Positions 22,968-33,600 of a stretch of 64,000 nucleotides of DNA are shown here, in pieces (the first letter of the stretch is position 1; each line of letters opens with the position of its first letter). Under the pieces are notes generated by a model. It was not told the DNA's origin, made no database searches, and saw nothing but the letters and a program-made list of their open reading frames with translations. The position numbers were made by a program, and so were the translations under genes. The DNA comes from Marasmius tenuissimus. Taxonomy: Eukaryota; Basidiomycota; Agaricomycetes; Agaricales; Marasmiaceae. The stretch is from contig JAQOTA010000060.1 of NCBI GenBank assembly GCA_029532415.1, positions 3,782,001 to 3,846,000 on the forward strand. Reading direction: 5' to 3'.

Positions 22968-23638
22968 TGATGAGCCGGCATGACACCTAGCACAGAGGAC
23001 TACAACATGGCTACACTAAGTTGCAATACTGCAGGGAGCAGGAGAGAAAGAGAGAAGGCAGAAAGCCTCAGGCGGTGGTAACAAACCGCTGAGGTAGAAT
23101 GGTATTACTAGCTAGCTTATATACGAGAGTATTAGATAGCTAGAATATAGTAGAATGGAGTAGAATGTACTGTGCATGATGTAGGTCCAACTGTGCATGA
23201 TGTACATAGGAGTAAGTACGATCAGTAAGGCAAAGGGTTGTGGAGTACGGAGGAGTATAGTGAGTAATGTAGGGCAAAGGGATAATGATATCATACAATG
23301 TGTAGGGTCAGGTAGGCGCAATGGTTAGCTAGGCCGAAGTTGCCATACCTAGAATATTGACTCACTACTACTTACCAGAGAGGAGTTTAGATAGATAGAG
23401 GCAAGACGTAGAAGCTCAAGCACACTGTAGATTTAAGTAGAGAACTACAAGCTTATATACATGTAGAGACAATAGTAAATACCATATAAGGACGACAATA
23501 GAAATTGTACATATGAGCATAGTGAACAATGAAGAATAGAACAATAGTGAATGTATTGTCCCACATAATACAATGGCGGGAAGAGTGAACCGGGACTTCG
23601 GATATACCAGAATCTAATTATAGTCCACGGACTCAACA
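22968..23638 (-). repeat. Copia 5' LTR, interrupted
   Basis: The two halves, 22968-23018 and 23363-23638, together match the 3' LTR. The interruption is the 344-bp insertion listed next, with CACTA duplicated at its edges. A TATA box is present at ~23451-23460. Confidence 0.92.
23019..23362 (-). repeat. 344-bp LTR-like insertion inside the Copia 5' LTR
   Basis: The insertion is bounded by a perfect 5-bp target duplication CACTA (23014-23018 and 23363-23367); the uninterrupted site is preserved in the 3' LTR. Its ends are AGTTGCAATA and GAATATTGACT, an imperfect inverted terminus (AGT...ACT) and not TG...CA. It contains tagctagcttatatac, shared with the solo LTR at 3034-3518, which on the minus strand gives a TATA box. 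A solo LTR with non-canonical ends is the simplest reading; a small non-autonomous element is possible. Confidence 0.8.
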
Positions 23639-25205
23639 TGCTTATCACCAGACAGTAACTGGTGGTGTTCAATGACAGAACAACTCAGATTTTCACTTTC
23701 CAGCTGGGGCTATTGCTTTCAGTGCAACCACAGTGTGTAACCATACCCCTACCACTATGTTTCTCACTGATGTGAAATTAATATCAGTACGAGCGGGCTC
23801 TCAAGGCCTTTGCCCTAGCTACAACAGCCTGACAGCTGTGTGCAAGACTGAACAACAAAAACATCTACAGGCTGGTAACACTTCCAAGCTCCCCAAGAAT
23901 GACAAGGATTCATTCAATGAAAGCCAGTGGAAAGACTTGTTCAAGAGGTACTTCAAGGTTATGAACAATGCTTCATGGTCAAAATGACGCCTGTTTCAAG
24001 AGGCAATGGTGGAGTACCTACCAGAACAACCTGGTACAGCAGTGTCAGAGGATTCAGTAGATGAAGAGCATGGTATCATGATGTCTTCAGATGCATAGGC
24101 TAGTGGTGGTGAGTGATTTCTTCCTCTCTTTTGCCTGTTTCCCATTCCTTGTTTTGCATCAACAGTCGAAGGGCATAACGAAACACACTGTGAGCTTTGA
24201 AGATAATACTAAATACTATAACATGCACCATTGTTTCGAATAGATTAGATTTGTACAATGGTATACCATACATATGTGACCTGAATGTATACAGATGTGT
24301 ATACAGATGTATGGATTGTATGGGCCAGTCAAACAATGACACAAAGTTCTCCATGCAGGTACCTGATTTCCATACAGGTGTAACCATGTATGGGGATGTA
24401 TGCCTCATACATTCCCATAGAGCCGCCAAATTGCTGATGATGGTCTTGTGCTTCACCAATACCATTCCTCAAACTCCCCTTTTATCAGGCATCAAACTTA
24501 CTGTCTATTATGGTCAACACAACATGAAATTGATGACTAACAACTTTTCAGTGTGTACTACTACTGAGTAAGTGGTTTTTCAATGGCATGAATTGAACTC
24601 CCACAGGGACTTTTTGGTTCCTTACCAATAGCAGCTGGAACTTGAACAGGCAGCTGAAGTTCAGATTGATAATATGCTTTGTCATGCAATGACACGTTTG
24701 AATGCAGAGTGGCCAGCATTGTCTTTTCCCCTTTGCTCGACCGAGTCCAGAAGCAACATCATGAAGGAGGCTTTGGTGGCCCTCTACACCCTGTCTGACA
24801 CAGATCCAAATGTGCCTGACTATCTTCATCGCTTGAATCACTCTAATAACCCTCTAGATTACTTTCAAGTTTGAGGGCATCCATACCAACACAGTTAGGA
24901 TGAACATCTGTGCTCACTTGCCCAAAAATTGGCCGGAGATTTACAATAGTCCCATGGTATTGAGCTACAACCATGACTTGGCTGCTGAACTGCAGATTAT
25001 GTTCTTTTCTCTTATGGTTTTGAAAGATGGACACAATGTAGTTTAAATCTATGAAGTATGATGGCTTTTGAATCAAATGTTATATGTCGATATGAGGGAA
25101 CTAGGGCAGTGCTATGGATCAATAAAGGGCTCATCACAGTGTGGCAGTGACATAACCCTATGTGAGCATATTGTGGCATGACAAGTGACTTGTCATGCCA
25201 CAATT
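23639..25205. other. decayed element sequence with broken open frames
   Basis: Plus-strand frames at 23733-23987 (continuing past a TGA to ~24097) and 24605-24874 are hydrophilic and look like broken coding sequence, but match no family I know. The sequence is CpG-poor. Immediately beyond it CpG becomes common, marking the end of the transposon-rich part of the window. Confidence 0.45.
25170..25204. repeat. perfect 17-bp palindrome at the compartment boundary
   Basis: ATTGTGGCATGACAAGT (25170-25186) is followed by one G and then its exact reverse complement (25188-25204). It could be a terminal hairpin of an old element. No Helitron-type CTRR end follows it. Confidence 0.75.
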
Positions 25206-25421
25206 GAACTTAGGTCGACCCAGACTGTCCGCGAGCAGAGCGAGTTGATTTTATTCGCGCAGTGTAAATGATAGCGTGGGGTAAAAGTACGAGATGAAGT
25301 TTGTGGATTTTATATATCTACTACATCATCTTTACAGACTAGAAACAGTCGTTCGTGAGGGTTATTCAGTCATCAACTCGTCATTAAAAGCACCTGTTCA
25401 TTGAGTTGTCAAAATTATCCA

Positions 25422-26917
25422 CTAAAACTGGGCTAACATCTCCAAATCAAGGGACGGATGTCCTACACTGCTCCGTATTGCCTCTAGGTCCAACGAATCC
25501 CAAGCTGAATCAGTCGGTGTATCTGTCGCCTCTGGAACTTCTGACATTTGACAGATGCGGTCAAGGGCATCAGCGGCAGTAGGTCGAAGTGAAGGATCAA
25601 AAGCCCAGCATGAAGTTATGAGCTCCCAAATTTCATCACATTGCTCTGATTTTAACTCTGCAGGACGAGAGGGGTGCTGCTCGTTGAAAACCGCCATCAT
25701 GACTGCGCCGTCAATGAAGCCATAGAAGGGTACACGTCCCGTGAAGATCTAGGGTGAGTTCAAAGGCTATATGTCAGAATCCTGTGGATGTGAGGAGAGT
25801 CACATGGCACGACGTACTTCAAGGCAAACACAACCGAAAGCGTACATGTCACTCTCTGAAGTAGAGACATAAGAGTCTTTGGGAATTAGTAGCTCTGGTG
25901 CCTGCCATCGAGTTGTCCCCACAGACTGAGCCTTCAAAGACGTTGAGAACTTCTGCGCGTGTGAGTCTGCAATGCTAGATAGTCCAAAATCGCCTATGCA
26001 TGCTCTGAGGCCAGGGGTGACGAGGACATTTGCCTGTTGGAAAGGCGAATCAAAAATCACCTTCAGCAATTGGCTACACAGCCATAATGAATGTAAAGCT
26101 CACTCCTTTCAGATCACTGTGAACAATTTTCATACCGTGAAGATGGGCTAGACCACTTGCCACGTCAGATGCCTACAGTGCTACTTATCAGACATTGCCA
26201 ATGCAGTAAAATCGGTCAAGAAAGTAGTCACCAGAGACATGCGGTTGATGCCATTGATCAAATCTTTGTGGCCCTTCTTAAGGAATGACATGAGGTCTCC
26301 ATGTTCCATCCACGGCGAGATCAAACACAACAATTCTGGTCCCTCATTGAGTAAATAGATGCCCACAAATGGGAGCAGGTTTGGATGCTTAAGTTGCTTC
26401 CAAACAATCGCTTCTTGCATATAATCCTAAACTCCAGTCAATTCAAGAGCAATATCTGGATTTGATACTGAACACACCTTGGCTAAGGTCTGAATATCAG
26501 AATTTTCGTAGACCCTCGCGACTTTGAGACACACAAGCTGATCCGCAATTTTTCCTTTCCAGACGTCACCAAAGCCACCTGCTGCAATCGGTGCTTTGCC
26601 TAGCTTCTCCACATTATTGATCTTCAAGCACTTTGGACACAGCCCAGATCCCTTCGACAGGCGAAGCATGAGTTTATGTATGGTAGATCTTGACTGACTT
26701 GCGATCCCAGGATAATCGAAAAGCTGTGACATGAGAATAACGTTGAGTAGGAATTCCTGTCCAAAGGCAGTTTCAATTCCAACCATTTGGAGCAGATCCA
26801 GCCACCTCTGTGCTTCATCGTCCTGTGTTTCCAACACTTTTCGGCACTTCTGCGGGTCTTCGAAGAATGCGTGAATCTGGTGCAGTGTTTCTTCTGCTAA
26901 TAGGAGTTCAGCCTACC
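25422..26917 (-). CDS. K1: TKL-type protein kinase, 5' end uncertain
   Basis: Serine/threonine or dual-specificity kinase of the tyrosine-kinase-like group expanded in Agaricomycetes; substrate unknown. Exons on the minus strand carry: a helical N-terminal segment (DEAQRWLDLLQM) shared with K3 and K4; the glycine loop AAGGFGDVWKG; the catalytic Lys in VCLKVAR; the catalytic loop IVHSDLKGAN (HSD in place of HRD); IGDFGLSS; WQAPELL; and a C-lobe with SCWAFDPSLRPTA, ending at TAG 25422-25424. Short introns interrupt it (about 26680-26740, 26390-26480, 26170-26230, 26040-26110, 25750-25815). All catalytic residues are present. No convincing start codon was found: upstream lies a second copy of the K2 tail ending in TAG near 26918, so the true first exon may be lost or further away. 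Confidence 0.78.
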
Positions 26918-27120
26918 CCTCGTCGGAAATCATGAGCAACCCACATGTAAGGTCCCGAGCTGCATTTTCTTGCAAATCAACCGGCGCAAAATCATCTGGT
27001 TCTTCTTCTGCTAATAGGAGTTCAGCCTACCCCTCTTCAGGAATCATGAGCGCCTCACAAGTAAAAGTCCCAGCTGCATTGCCTTGCAAGTCGACCGGCG
27101 CAACATAATGTGCTGGTGCG
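26891..27120. repeat. 115-bp tandem duplication between K1 and K2
   Basis: Two direct copies with a period of 115 bp begin cttctgctaatagg at 26891 and 27006. Each encodes on the minus strand a ~28-residue peptide around APVDLQ-NAA followed by a TAG. The upstream one is the authentic C-terminus of K2. The extra copy lies where the first exon of K1 is expected. Confidence 0.8.
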
Positions 27121-29220
27121 TCGAGGTCCTCCAACTGTTTCAAGATGTTGTCAATCCCAGGCCTCGCACTCGGCGTGCGATTCCAACACTCCTCCATCAA
27201 TGTCCACAAATCATCATCCAACCCCCTCTCCTTAACCTTTGCATCCGTCGGTCGTTTAGGGTTCCGCCCATTCGCGACACTCAACACGACTTCCGGAGGA
27301 TGCTTGAACTGGGCGAAAGGTTGGTTGTGCGTCAACAACTACGAAAGTGATAATAAGAAACAATAATCCAAAGAGGAGATAGATAGATAACGAACCTCGA
27401 GAACCGTCATCGCGAACGAGTATACGTCCGAAGCCAGGGATACCGCGCCATTCCCAATGTAAATTTCGGGAGCGAACCATCGGTAAAGGTTGGCTGCTCC
27501 GTTAGTCTGTGTGAACTGCACGCTTGACATATCCTCGACCATCTGTTAATAACAGGGTTCAAGGTGAACTTGGTAGCGAACAATCACGGAGGAACACGAG
27601 CCTTGGATAGACCAAAGTCTGCCAAGAGGGGGTTGCCCTCAGCGTTGATCAAGATATTGGCCTGCAGATTACACTTCATCAGAGATGGTTACTTCACGAG
27701 GGATAAGAGAGATCGTACAGCTTGAATATCACCATGAACGACCGGAGGGTCCATCAGATGATGTAGAACATAGATCCCATAGGCGATGTTCCGGATCTAC
27801 AGCGTTCAGGAAACATACTACAGGTACGCAGTGTGGGGCGTGCTTACCAGCTTCCGGTAGTCCACCTGAGCATCGTTCTTCTTGACGTATCCAAGAGCGG
27901 TTCCATTCTTCTGCCAGGGGCTCACCAAGTACCTACCATGCGACGAATTCGTAAGCATATCAGAGACGAGCAAAGACCGGTATAGCACTCACGGACGGCC
28001 CTCATCGACCTGCGAAAATCCATAGAACGGCAGGATGTATGTTCCCTGATCAATACTCCATATTTTGTTCCATATCTGAACCTCTCGTAGGAATCGCTGG
28101 AAAAGAGGGGATAAGTCATAGGGTGCGAAAAAGATATAACAGAACCAACCCTCATCGTGTTCCCATCCCCTTCCACGGCTCGCACGACCTTGATTGCGAC
28201 CGTCTCTCGATGTAAATACCGACCGCGGTAGATATCCACGGTCACTGTGCCAGCCACCGCTCTTGGTTCTATGCCGGAGATCTCGCCAGATACGAGGTTC
28301 GGGTCCGGCAGAAGAGTCTTTGTCGTTGTCTGGAGCTGGTACAGGTTCTGCGAGAGCCCGACGACTTGGTCTTCTTTCTTAGACGAGCCGTTACTCAGTT
28401 CTGCGAGGAGCTGTGTACATCCGAGTCAGCGATGGTCATTAATACTATAGAGGAGACGAAACCTGACGAAACCCACCTGCTGCATCATCTGCATGATCTT
28501 CTTCACCTCCTGGATCTCCCACGTAACGCCTTCTTCAACTTGTCCTCGGATACTCCTCGGCCCATATTCCCTCGTGACCTCCTCTACTATCACCTCCCCC
28601 TTCTGTATCTCACACAAAAAAGCCACGAGCTCTTCATGGTCATCTCGAACGGCGGCAGAAAAGTCCGTTTGCCACTGGGTCCGCTCCGCACCTGAAGCTA
28701 GCTGTTGACGGGCATGAGATAGGAAACGTAGGACGATGGGTTAAAGTTACCTGGAGTCGGATGAAACAGTCCAAGATCTCGTTCTTGCACTGCTCAATGC
28801 CCTCTTGAATCTGCTTCTGCTGAATGAAGGCACGCCTCCATGGCAGTTGATTCCACGCTGCAGCTCGATTTTTCACGCTTTCTATGGTTTTCTTCACATC
28901 GTCGAAAGCCTTTTGTTGAGTAGTCGGTGGTTTGACCTCGTCCTTCCAGACCGCTAGCAGTAGGTTATAGCATTGAAGGCATAGGCGGCTAGTTGAGTGT
29001 CTGGATGAGATGGAAGACGACGGGAATAATCAGTGGAAACAAGGTCGGAACCGATGTTTGGGCCAAACCTATTTGCAATTTCATCCGCACTTTCGCACGA
29101 CGTGAGCAAGTTGGCCAATGCTTCTGCTGCTGGTAGCAGACCTGGAACTGGCGAAGCCTTTGCAGCGAAGACAGCGAGAGATTTTCCTAACACTAGCCAA
29201 GGGTCTTGCCCGGGTGCCAT
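27027..29220 (-). CDS. K2: MLKL-like helical bundle fused to a TKL-type kinase
   Basis: ATG at 29220, stop TAG at 27027. The N-terminal ~190 residues are helical: [20 protein letters not shown], then [12 protein letters not shown], then after an intron [17 protein letters not shown], then [20 protein letters not shown] and [16 protein letters not shown]. This pattern fits the four-helix bundle of MLKL/HeLo-type proteins, which in those families inserts in membranes during cell death. The kinase part has a weak glycine loop, VAIKVVR (Lys), [13 protein letters not shown] (HGD), [16 protein letters not shown] and [12 protein letters not shown]. Seven or more short introns are inferred; the one after LADFGLSK appears to use a GC donor (AAG|GCTCGT). 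All catalytic residues are present, so it may be active, unlike animal MLKL. The domain call rests on pattern, not alignment. Confidence 0.75.
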
Positions 29221-30123
29221 GGGTGGGGTGCGGCGGTGAGAGTTACAATGGCTTCCTTGATATAGGTGACCAAGGCTGTGGCCCAGTGATACTTATGGGG
29301 TGCGAAATTGCCGTACAGCGTCCAATGATAAGAGACGTGGAAGGACATTTGTAATGCACGCGGCGAGTCTGATTCCGCTTCGGTGATAGGAAGGAGACAG
29401 TGAAAAGTTATGCTGCCCGCCACGGAGTCGCAAGCAAAGGGTAAAATGAAGAACGAAGGCGAAAGGAACGTACTAGATTGTGACATCGCTCCCCAACTCC
29501 CTGTGAAGGGCCGTACCGTTAATAATGTCGGCTCAACGACTCCCAATGCAGCTTTCGTCGGGTACAGAAATGTCCCCGGGCGTTCCGAAAGGCCTTTTTG
29601 CTACATGACCACGTCCATTATCCGGAAAACCTGGATGGCTGATTTTCAGATTCTGTCGGTTGCGTTGGAACTTGGAGGCGGAAGATTGCGAATGGGAACT
29701 CGCATCAGGCATATAGGTAAAAAAGAGGTTCTCAGAATTAAAGGTAGAGAGATTCACGAGTCGACCCGGACTGAGGAGCGCCTTCATGGCTGGCTGATAG
29801 CTGGTTATGGGTGTACATGGGCATTGCATAGAGAAAAGCTGACAAAAGGAAAGTCACAATACATCACGATAATTTCACGATGTGACCTTCGGATGTCACA
29901 AGGACAGCCGTATGGGTTCTTGTCTGAAAGAAGGCGAAGGCCTCTTGAACCATACAAGATAGGATTAGAGCAAAATCCTCGATTCCAAGTCATACATGAC
30001 AGATACAAAGTCCTCAAAGCGAGGTAATTTGAGATTTTACACGAGTTCTAATTACGGTGTTTTACTTTGGACGTGGAAAGAACCGTGACCGATCCCTAAT
30101 CATCACCTGCGCCCCCGCCACCG
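29221..30123. other. upstream region of K2, no gene accepted
   Basis: A 205-codon plus-strand open frame (29410-30027) starts with ATG but shows no domain, no splice pattern and no homology I recognise. It faces away from K2 across its promoter side. I regard it as a chance frame. Confidence 0.4.
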
Positions 30124-31653
30124 TCAGAGCCCCAGCCTGACATACACATCATTCTCCACAGTACACTGATGAAGTTTAAAGATCGCATTCAACTCTGCCC
30201 TCTCCAACGACATCACCCGACTCGAAACAACACCACTCTCCACCCTGCTAGCCTCCACGAACCTCGTGATATGCACGACATCCTGCTCGATGAATTTTTC
30301 CTCTGGCATCATGAGCGATAACGACTCCAACTTCAATGCAGTGTCCTGTCGCTCTGCAAGGTCCGATAGAAGATCTGAAAACAGATGATGGAATCGCCGC
30401 CCGTCGAACGGTGTTTTGTAGTCTATCTTCAAGGCAAATACGGTCAGGTTGGGTAACCTTCTGAGAGTACCGGAGAGGCGAGAGGGAGGTAGGTGGGTGA
30501 AGACGAGGGAAAGTTCATTCAGTGTGAAGAAAATGGTGATAAGCGAGTAAGGAGGTATCTGAAGGAGTCTATGTCTTCCTTGAAGTGGAGGCCGAGTGAT
30601 GTAAGGCTCGGCATCTGGAGGAATCGCAGCGGATTATTATCCGACTTGAGATCCCAGTACACACTTGCAAGCCTCGGAGGCGAGTCAGACACAGTGGAGG
30701 AGAGGATTCCGCCCAGTAGAAGTTGACATTCCTGACGGCAAGAGATTCGAGAGCGTCGAGGGTGGCAAAAATGTCGGAGAGGGAGGACAAAAATCCTTGT
30801 CCCGATCGCAAATGTCAAGGGTTCTCAGTCTCGTTTGGGGAAACATATGAACTGGAACGTCTGAACAGACGAAGACAACCTCGTCCAAATTGGGGGCATA
30901 ACGAACTTCATCCCATAGCCACCCTCAAGGTAGCCATTCCTGCCAAATGCTTCTGAAGTAAAGAGACTTCAGGCGCAGACAGGCGAGGGGGGCTTCCTCC
31001 AAGCGAAAGGGATCTCTGACGGTGTACCAAAGGTTCACTAGCGTAAGCCTCCGAAATCGCTGGATGAGGCTCGGGACCATCAGCTGGCGAAATGCCTTCG
31101 CTTCAGCTTTCTTCCTTTTCTTCTTCAACTTCGGATCCCAGGGGCCTGTCCTCGAGTGTTGTAGGTGCACGTCCAACTCCATGCCCTTGGAGCGCTCGAG
31201 ATGGGGTTGTAGGGAGGGGAATGGATCGAGTCGTCACAGGTTAATCGACACCGTGGACCAGAGCGCTGGCGTACCCAGCACAATATCCCGCCAGCGGCCA
31301 TAAACAGCAGAGAGCACAAACGGCATCTTGAACGCAGCCATCCATGCCTCTTCCTGTTCCGGCTGTATGATCTTACAAGCCGTGGTGTTCACCACCGCTG
31401 GATCCAAGGCGATGCAATAACCGAAAATCTCCTCTAGCAGTTCTCCCGAAGACGTCTTCTAGGTCGACAAGCAGCTACGGCGAGCTTGTAGCTTCGCATC
31501 TAAAGCCGCCTTTCCTGCCTCCATCCTCTCCAACACTGCCTTGAGACCCAACACTGCCTTGAGACGAGCTATCACAGCGACATAGTCCTGTAGGTCGTCC
31601 TCCTTGTCTGAGATGGTGCCAAGAAGCTCTGGCAGCTCTAAAACGCCTGCCAT
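30124..31653 (-). pseudogene. F-box/LRR-like gene, degraded
   Basis: From ATG 31653 the minus strand reads an N-terminal coiled segment (RLKAVLERMEAGKAALDAKL) typical of Agaricomycete F-box proteins, which recruit substrates to SCF ubiquitin ligases. This is followed by an F-box-like GELLEEIFGYC, then VYGRWRDIVLGTPALWSTVS, and a long leucine-rich C-terminal part ending at TGA 30124-30126. The frame is interrupted by TAG just before the F-box (~31460), TGA after VSINL (~31233), TGA after QEWLP (~30930) and at least one frameshift near 30700. Introns are not expected at these points, so I call it a pseudogene. Confidence 0.6.
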
Positions 31654-32989
31654 GACATACGGAGAACGGAATTTCAAGACAGTGATGGGAGGGTGGTGAT
31701 GAGTAGGACTGAACGTACAATTTTCGCAAAGAGTGGTCATCTGAGGGTGTAGTTGAGAGTCTGAGGGTAATGTGAGGAAGAGATACGCACCTGAACTCTC
31801 CAGTGATGGTGGTCAGTAGAGCTTGAGAAAAGTGTCGCCTCCACATTTCAAGGATGTATCGCCTTCGACGCCAGTATTCCAGGTATTTCGCAGTGTCTTT
31901 GGGCTTCGACTATACAGTAATGTCGCGCTCATGAATGCTTGAAGCCTATGCCCTAGTGACCCGAAAACTCGCAGTCAGTTCGCGTTGAAAGCAAGAACAG
32001 GTGAAGCCCGAACGTGAAAAAGAGACGAGTAATCGGCTTTGAGGGAATAAAGAAGACGAAACGGCGTTTTTGATCGAATAGGAAAAGACAAATTCGTGAT
32101 ATTGGACGCACATTGAGGTTTTCCCTCGACTTTTGGTTCCCATTGCCCACCGACAACCGTCCCCCAATGCCCACCCCAACTTCGACCTTCCAAAAGACCA
32201 TATTCACTCGGTTCAAAAACCCATGATCCAACGGAGTTTCCGTTTCCTGAAGGAATGAAGCCCCAAAGCGACCAGACAAAGGTTCAGCCATAGATGAAAA
32301 AACGGTCATCGCGTTGGAACCTGTTGTAATGCAAAGACCTGAAAACCGGCGGTGAGTAGATGTAGGCGGTAAAAGACCGGAGAATATGACTGGTACGCAC
32401 ACTTGAAATAGCATATAAGATTTTAGCGATGATAAGAAAGAGAAGAAAGACGCAGTTTGCAGCGGAATGATCGTCCGCTGTGGGTGCAGATGGGTGTTCG
32501 ATCCCAAGGTTGAGATTTGTCATCCCCATGACGTAGCATCAGCCAAGTTCGCGCGAGGGCGCAAGGCTAACGCTGAGTTTTTCTTATACTCTCGAATCTC
32601 AGTGGTCAGTCTCCGAGATCACTGGAACGTTGCTACTGGATAAATTCTGGACGAAATCAGCATTATGAAGAGGGGAGTTACGGACAAGCTACTGAAAGTA
32701 GACTATTCAAACTCCTCTATGAGCGATTCTAGGGGAGGGTTGGAAGTAGACAAAGCATGGTGTGCAACCGCGTTAATCTGATATCCTTGAAAGCCTTTAG
32801 CATCGAGTTGGATGACCTGTCGAGAGAGCCGAAACAGCTTCTTCAGGCCTTGGAATCAGCCGTAACCCTCCCGACAGCCAAACAAGATATCTGGCAACTA
32901 CGCCACTCAGCTGGAAGTAATTCAGCCTGGGGAACGAGCACCGATAGTTCGTAGTCATCGGGTTCGAGGTAGTGATCAAACCCGCCTCC
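31654..32989. other. no confident gene; one small hydrophobic frame
   Basis: On the minus strand a frame from ATG 32529 encodes about 43 residues with a hydrophobic segment (NCVFLLFLIIAKILYAIS), followed by a plausible splice donor GTGCGT near 32401. After the best acceptor it ends within ~11 codons, so any product would be ~55 residues. Other frames (31953-32507, 31475-31846) are unrecognised. Confidence 0.3.
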
Positions 32990-33600
32990 TATCGCGGACT
33001 CAATCATCGTGAATCTCTTGATTTGAGGCTTTGAGCCGTACTCTGCGGTGTCATCAACAAGCGAAATGTGCTGGCATCAGCTATCTATCTTTGGATGGGA
33101 GGACCATCGCCCACCAGTGCCTCCTGGACAAACCTTTCCCAAATGATAACGTTCAGATCCATACCCCCGGATCGCTCGAATAGAGCCGTGATTGGGTTTC
33201 AGGATCAGGCCCAAAGAGGTCAACGGAGATTGTGGTCCAGAGCTCGTGGGTGTGAACAGGGATCTCTCGCCACCGACTGCAAACACGGGATAACCGTTGG
33301 ATAACCATGCGGGCGTTATGAGGGTGGTCTGACGGGCCTTCGCCTGCGCGCTATTAAGCTTTCGTGGCGCAGAATGATCCGCCCTAGTGCAGTGAAGGTT
33401 TCCTTGGGTACCCGCCGCAGAACCGAAACGAAGCTGTGGCAATAGATGATTTTTCTCCGTAGGGCCGCTCTCTCATTCGAGAGCATCATGAGCGCCTGAA
33501 GTCGTGTTGTCATCGAAGGGTAACTGATTCGGATATCCTGCTCTTCCTCAGCTACGAGCTTGAGAATATTAATGAGCTGAAGCCCAAACGCCAACGAGTA
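32990..33600 (-). pseudogene. second degraded F-box-like gene fragment
   Basis: Around 33180-33310 the minus strand encodes SRVCSRWREIPVHTHELWTT, the block that follows the F-box in Agaricomycete F-box proteins (compare GRWRDIVLGTPALWSTVS in the relic at 30.1-31.7 kb). A leucine-rich frame (33316-33594) lies upstream in a different frame, and several stops follow within 33000-33200. No intact reading can be built. Confidence 0.45.

Larger units (their letters stand above)
16938..23638 (-). mobile_element. Ty1/Copia retrotransposon, near full length, nested insertion in 5' LTR
   Basis: Both LTRs are present: the 3' LTR at 16938-17259, and the 5' LTR at 22968-23638 interrupted by 23019-23362. 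Each is 322 bp without the insertion, with ends TGTTGA...CTCATCA. By eye they differ at roughly 20-25 sites, so the insertion is not recent. A primer-binding site follows the 5' LTR and a polypurine tract (GCGAGGGGGTG) precedes the 3' LTR. The flanking five bases (TCTTG at 16933-16937, TGCTT at 23639-23643) do not match, so there is no target duplication and the outer flanks were probably rearranged. The internal gene needs only two stops and one frameshift to be explained as broken. Confidence 0.95.

Noticed and set aside
23639..25205. Remaining half of the Gypsy gag beyond the Copia element
   Set aside because: Frames there show no gag features, and no Gypsy LTR start (TGTCATGAA) or end was found.
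25170..25215. Helitron 3' terminus (hairpin plus CTRR)
   Set aside because: The hairpin is perfect, but the following bases read tgaacttagg with no CTRR at the required distance.
29410..30027. 205-codon plus-strand open frame beginning with ATG
   Set aside because: It has no domain, no splice context and no recognised relative, and it lies in the upstream region of K2.
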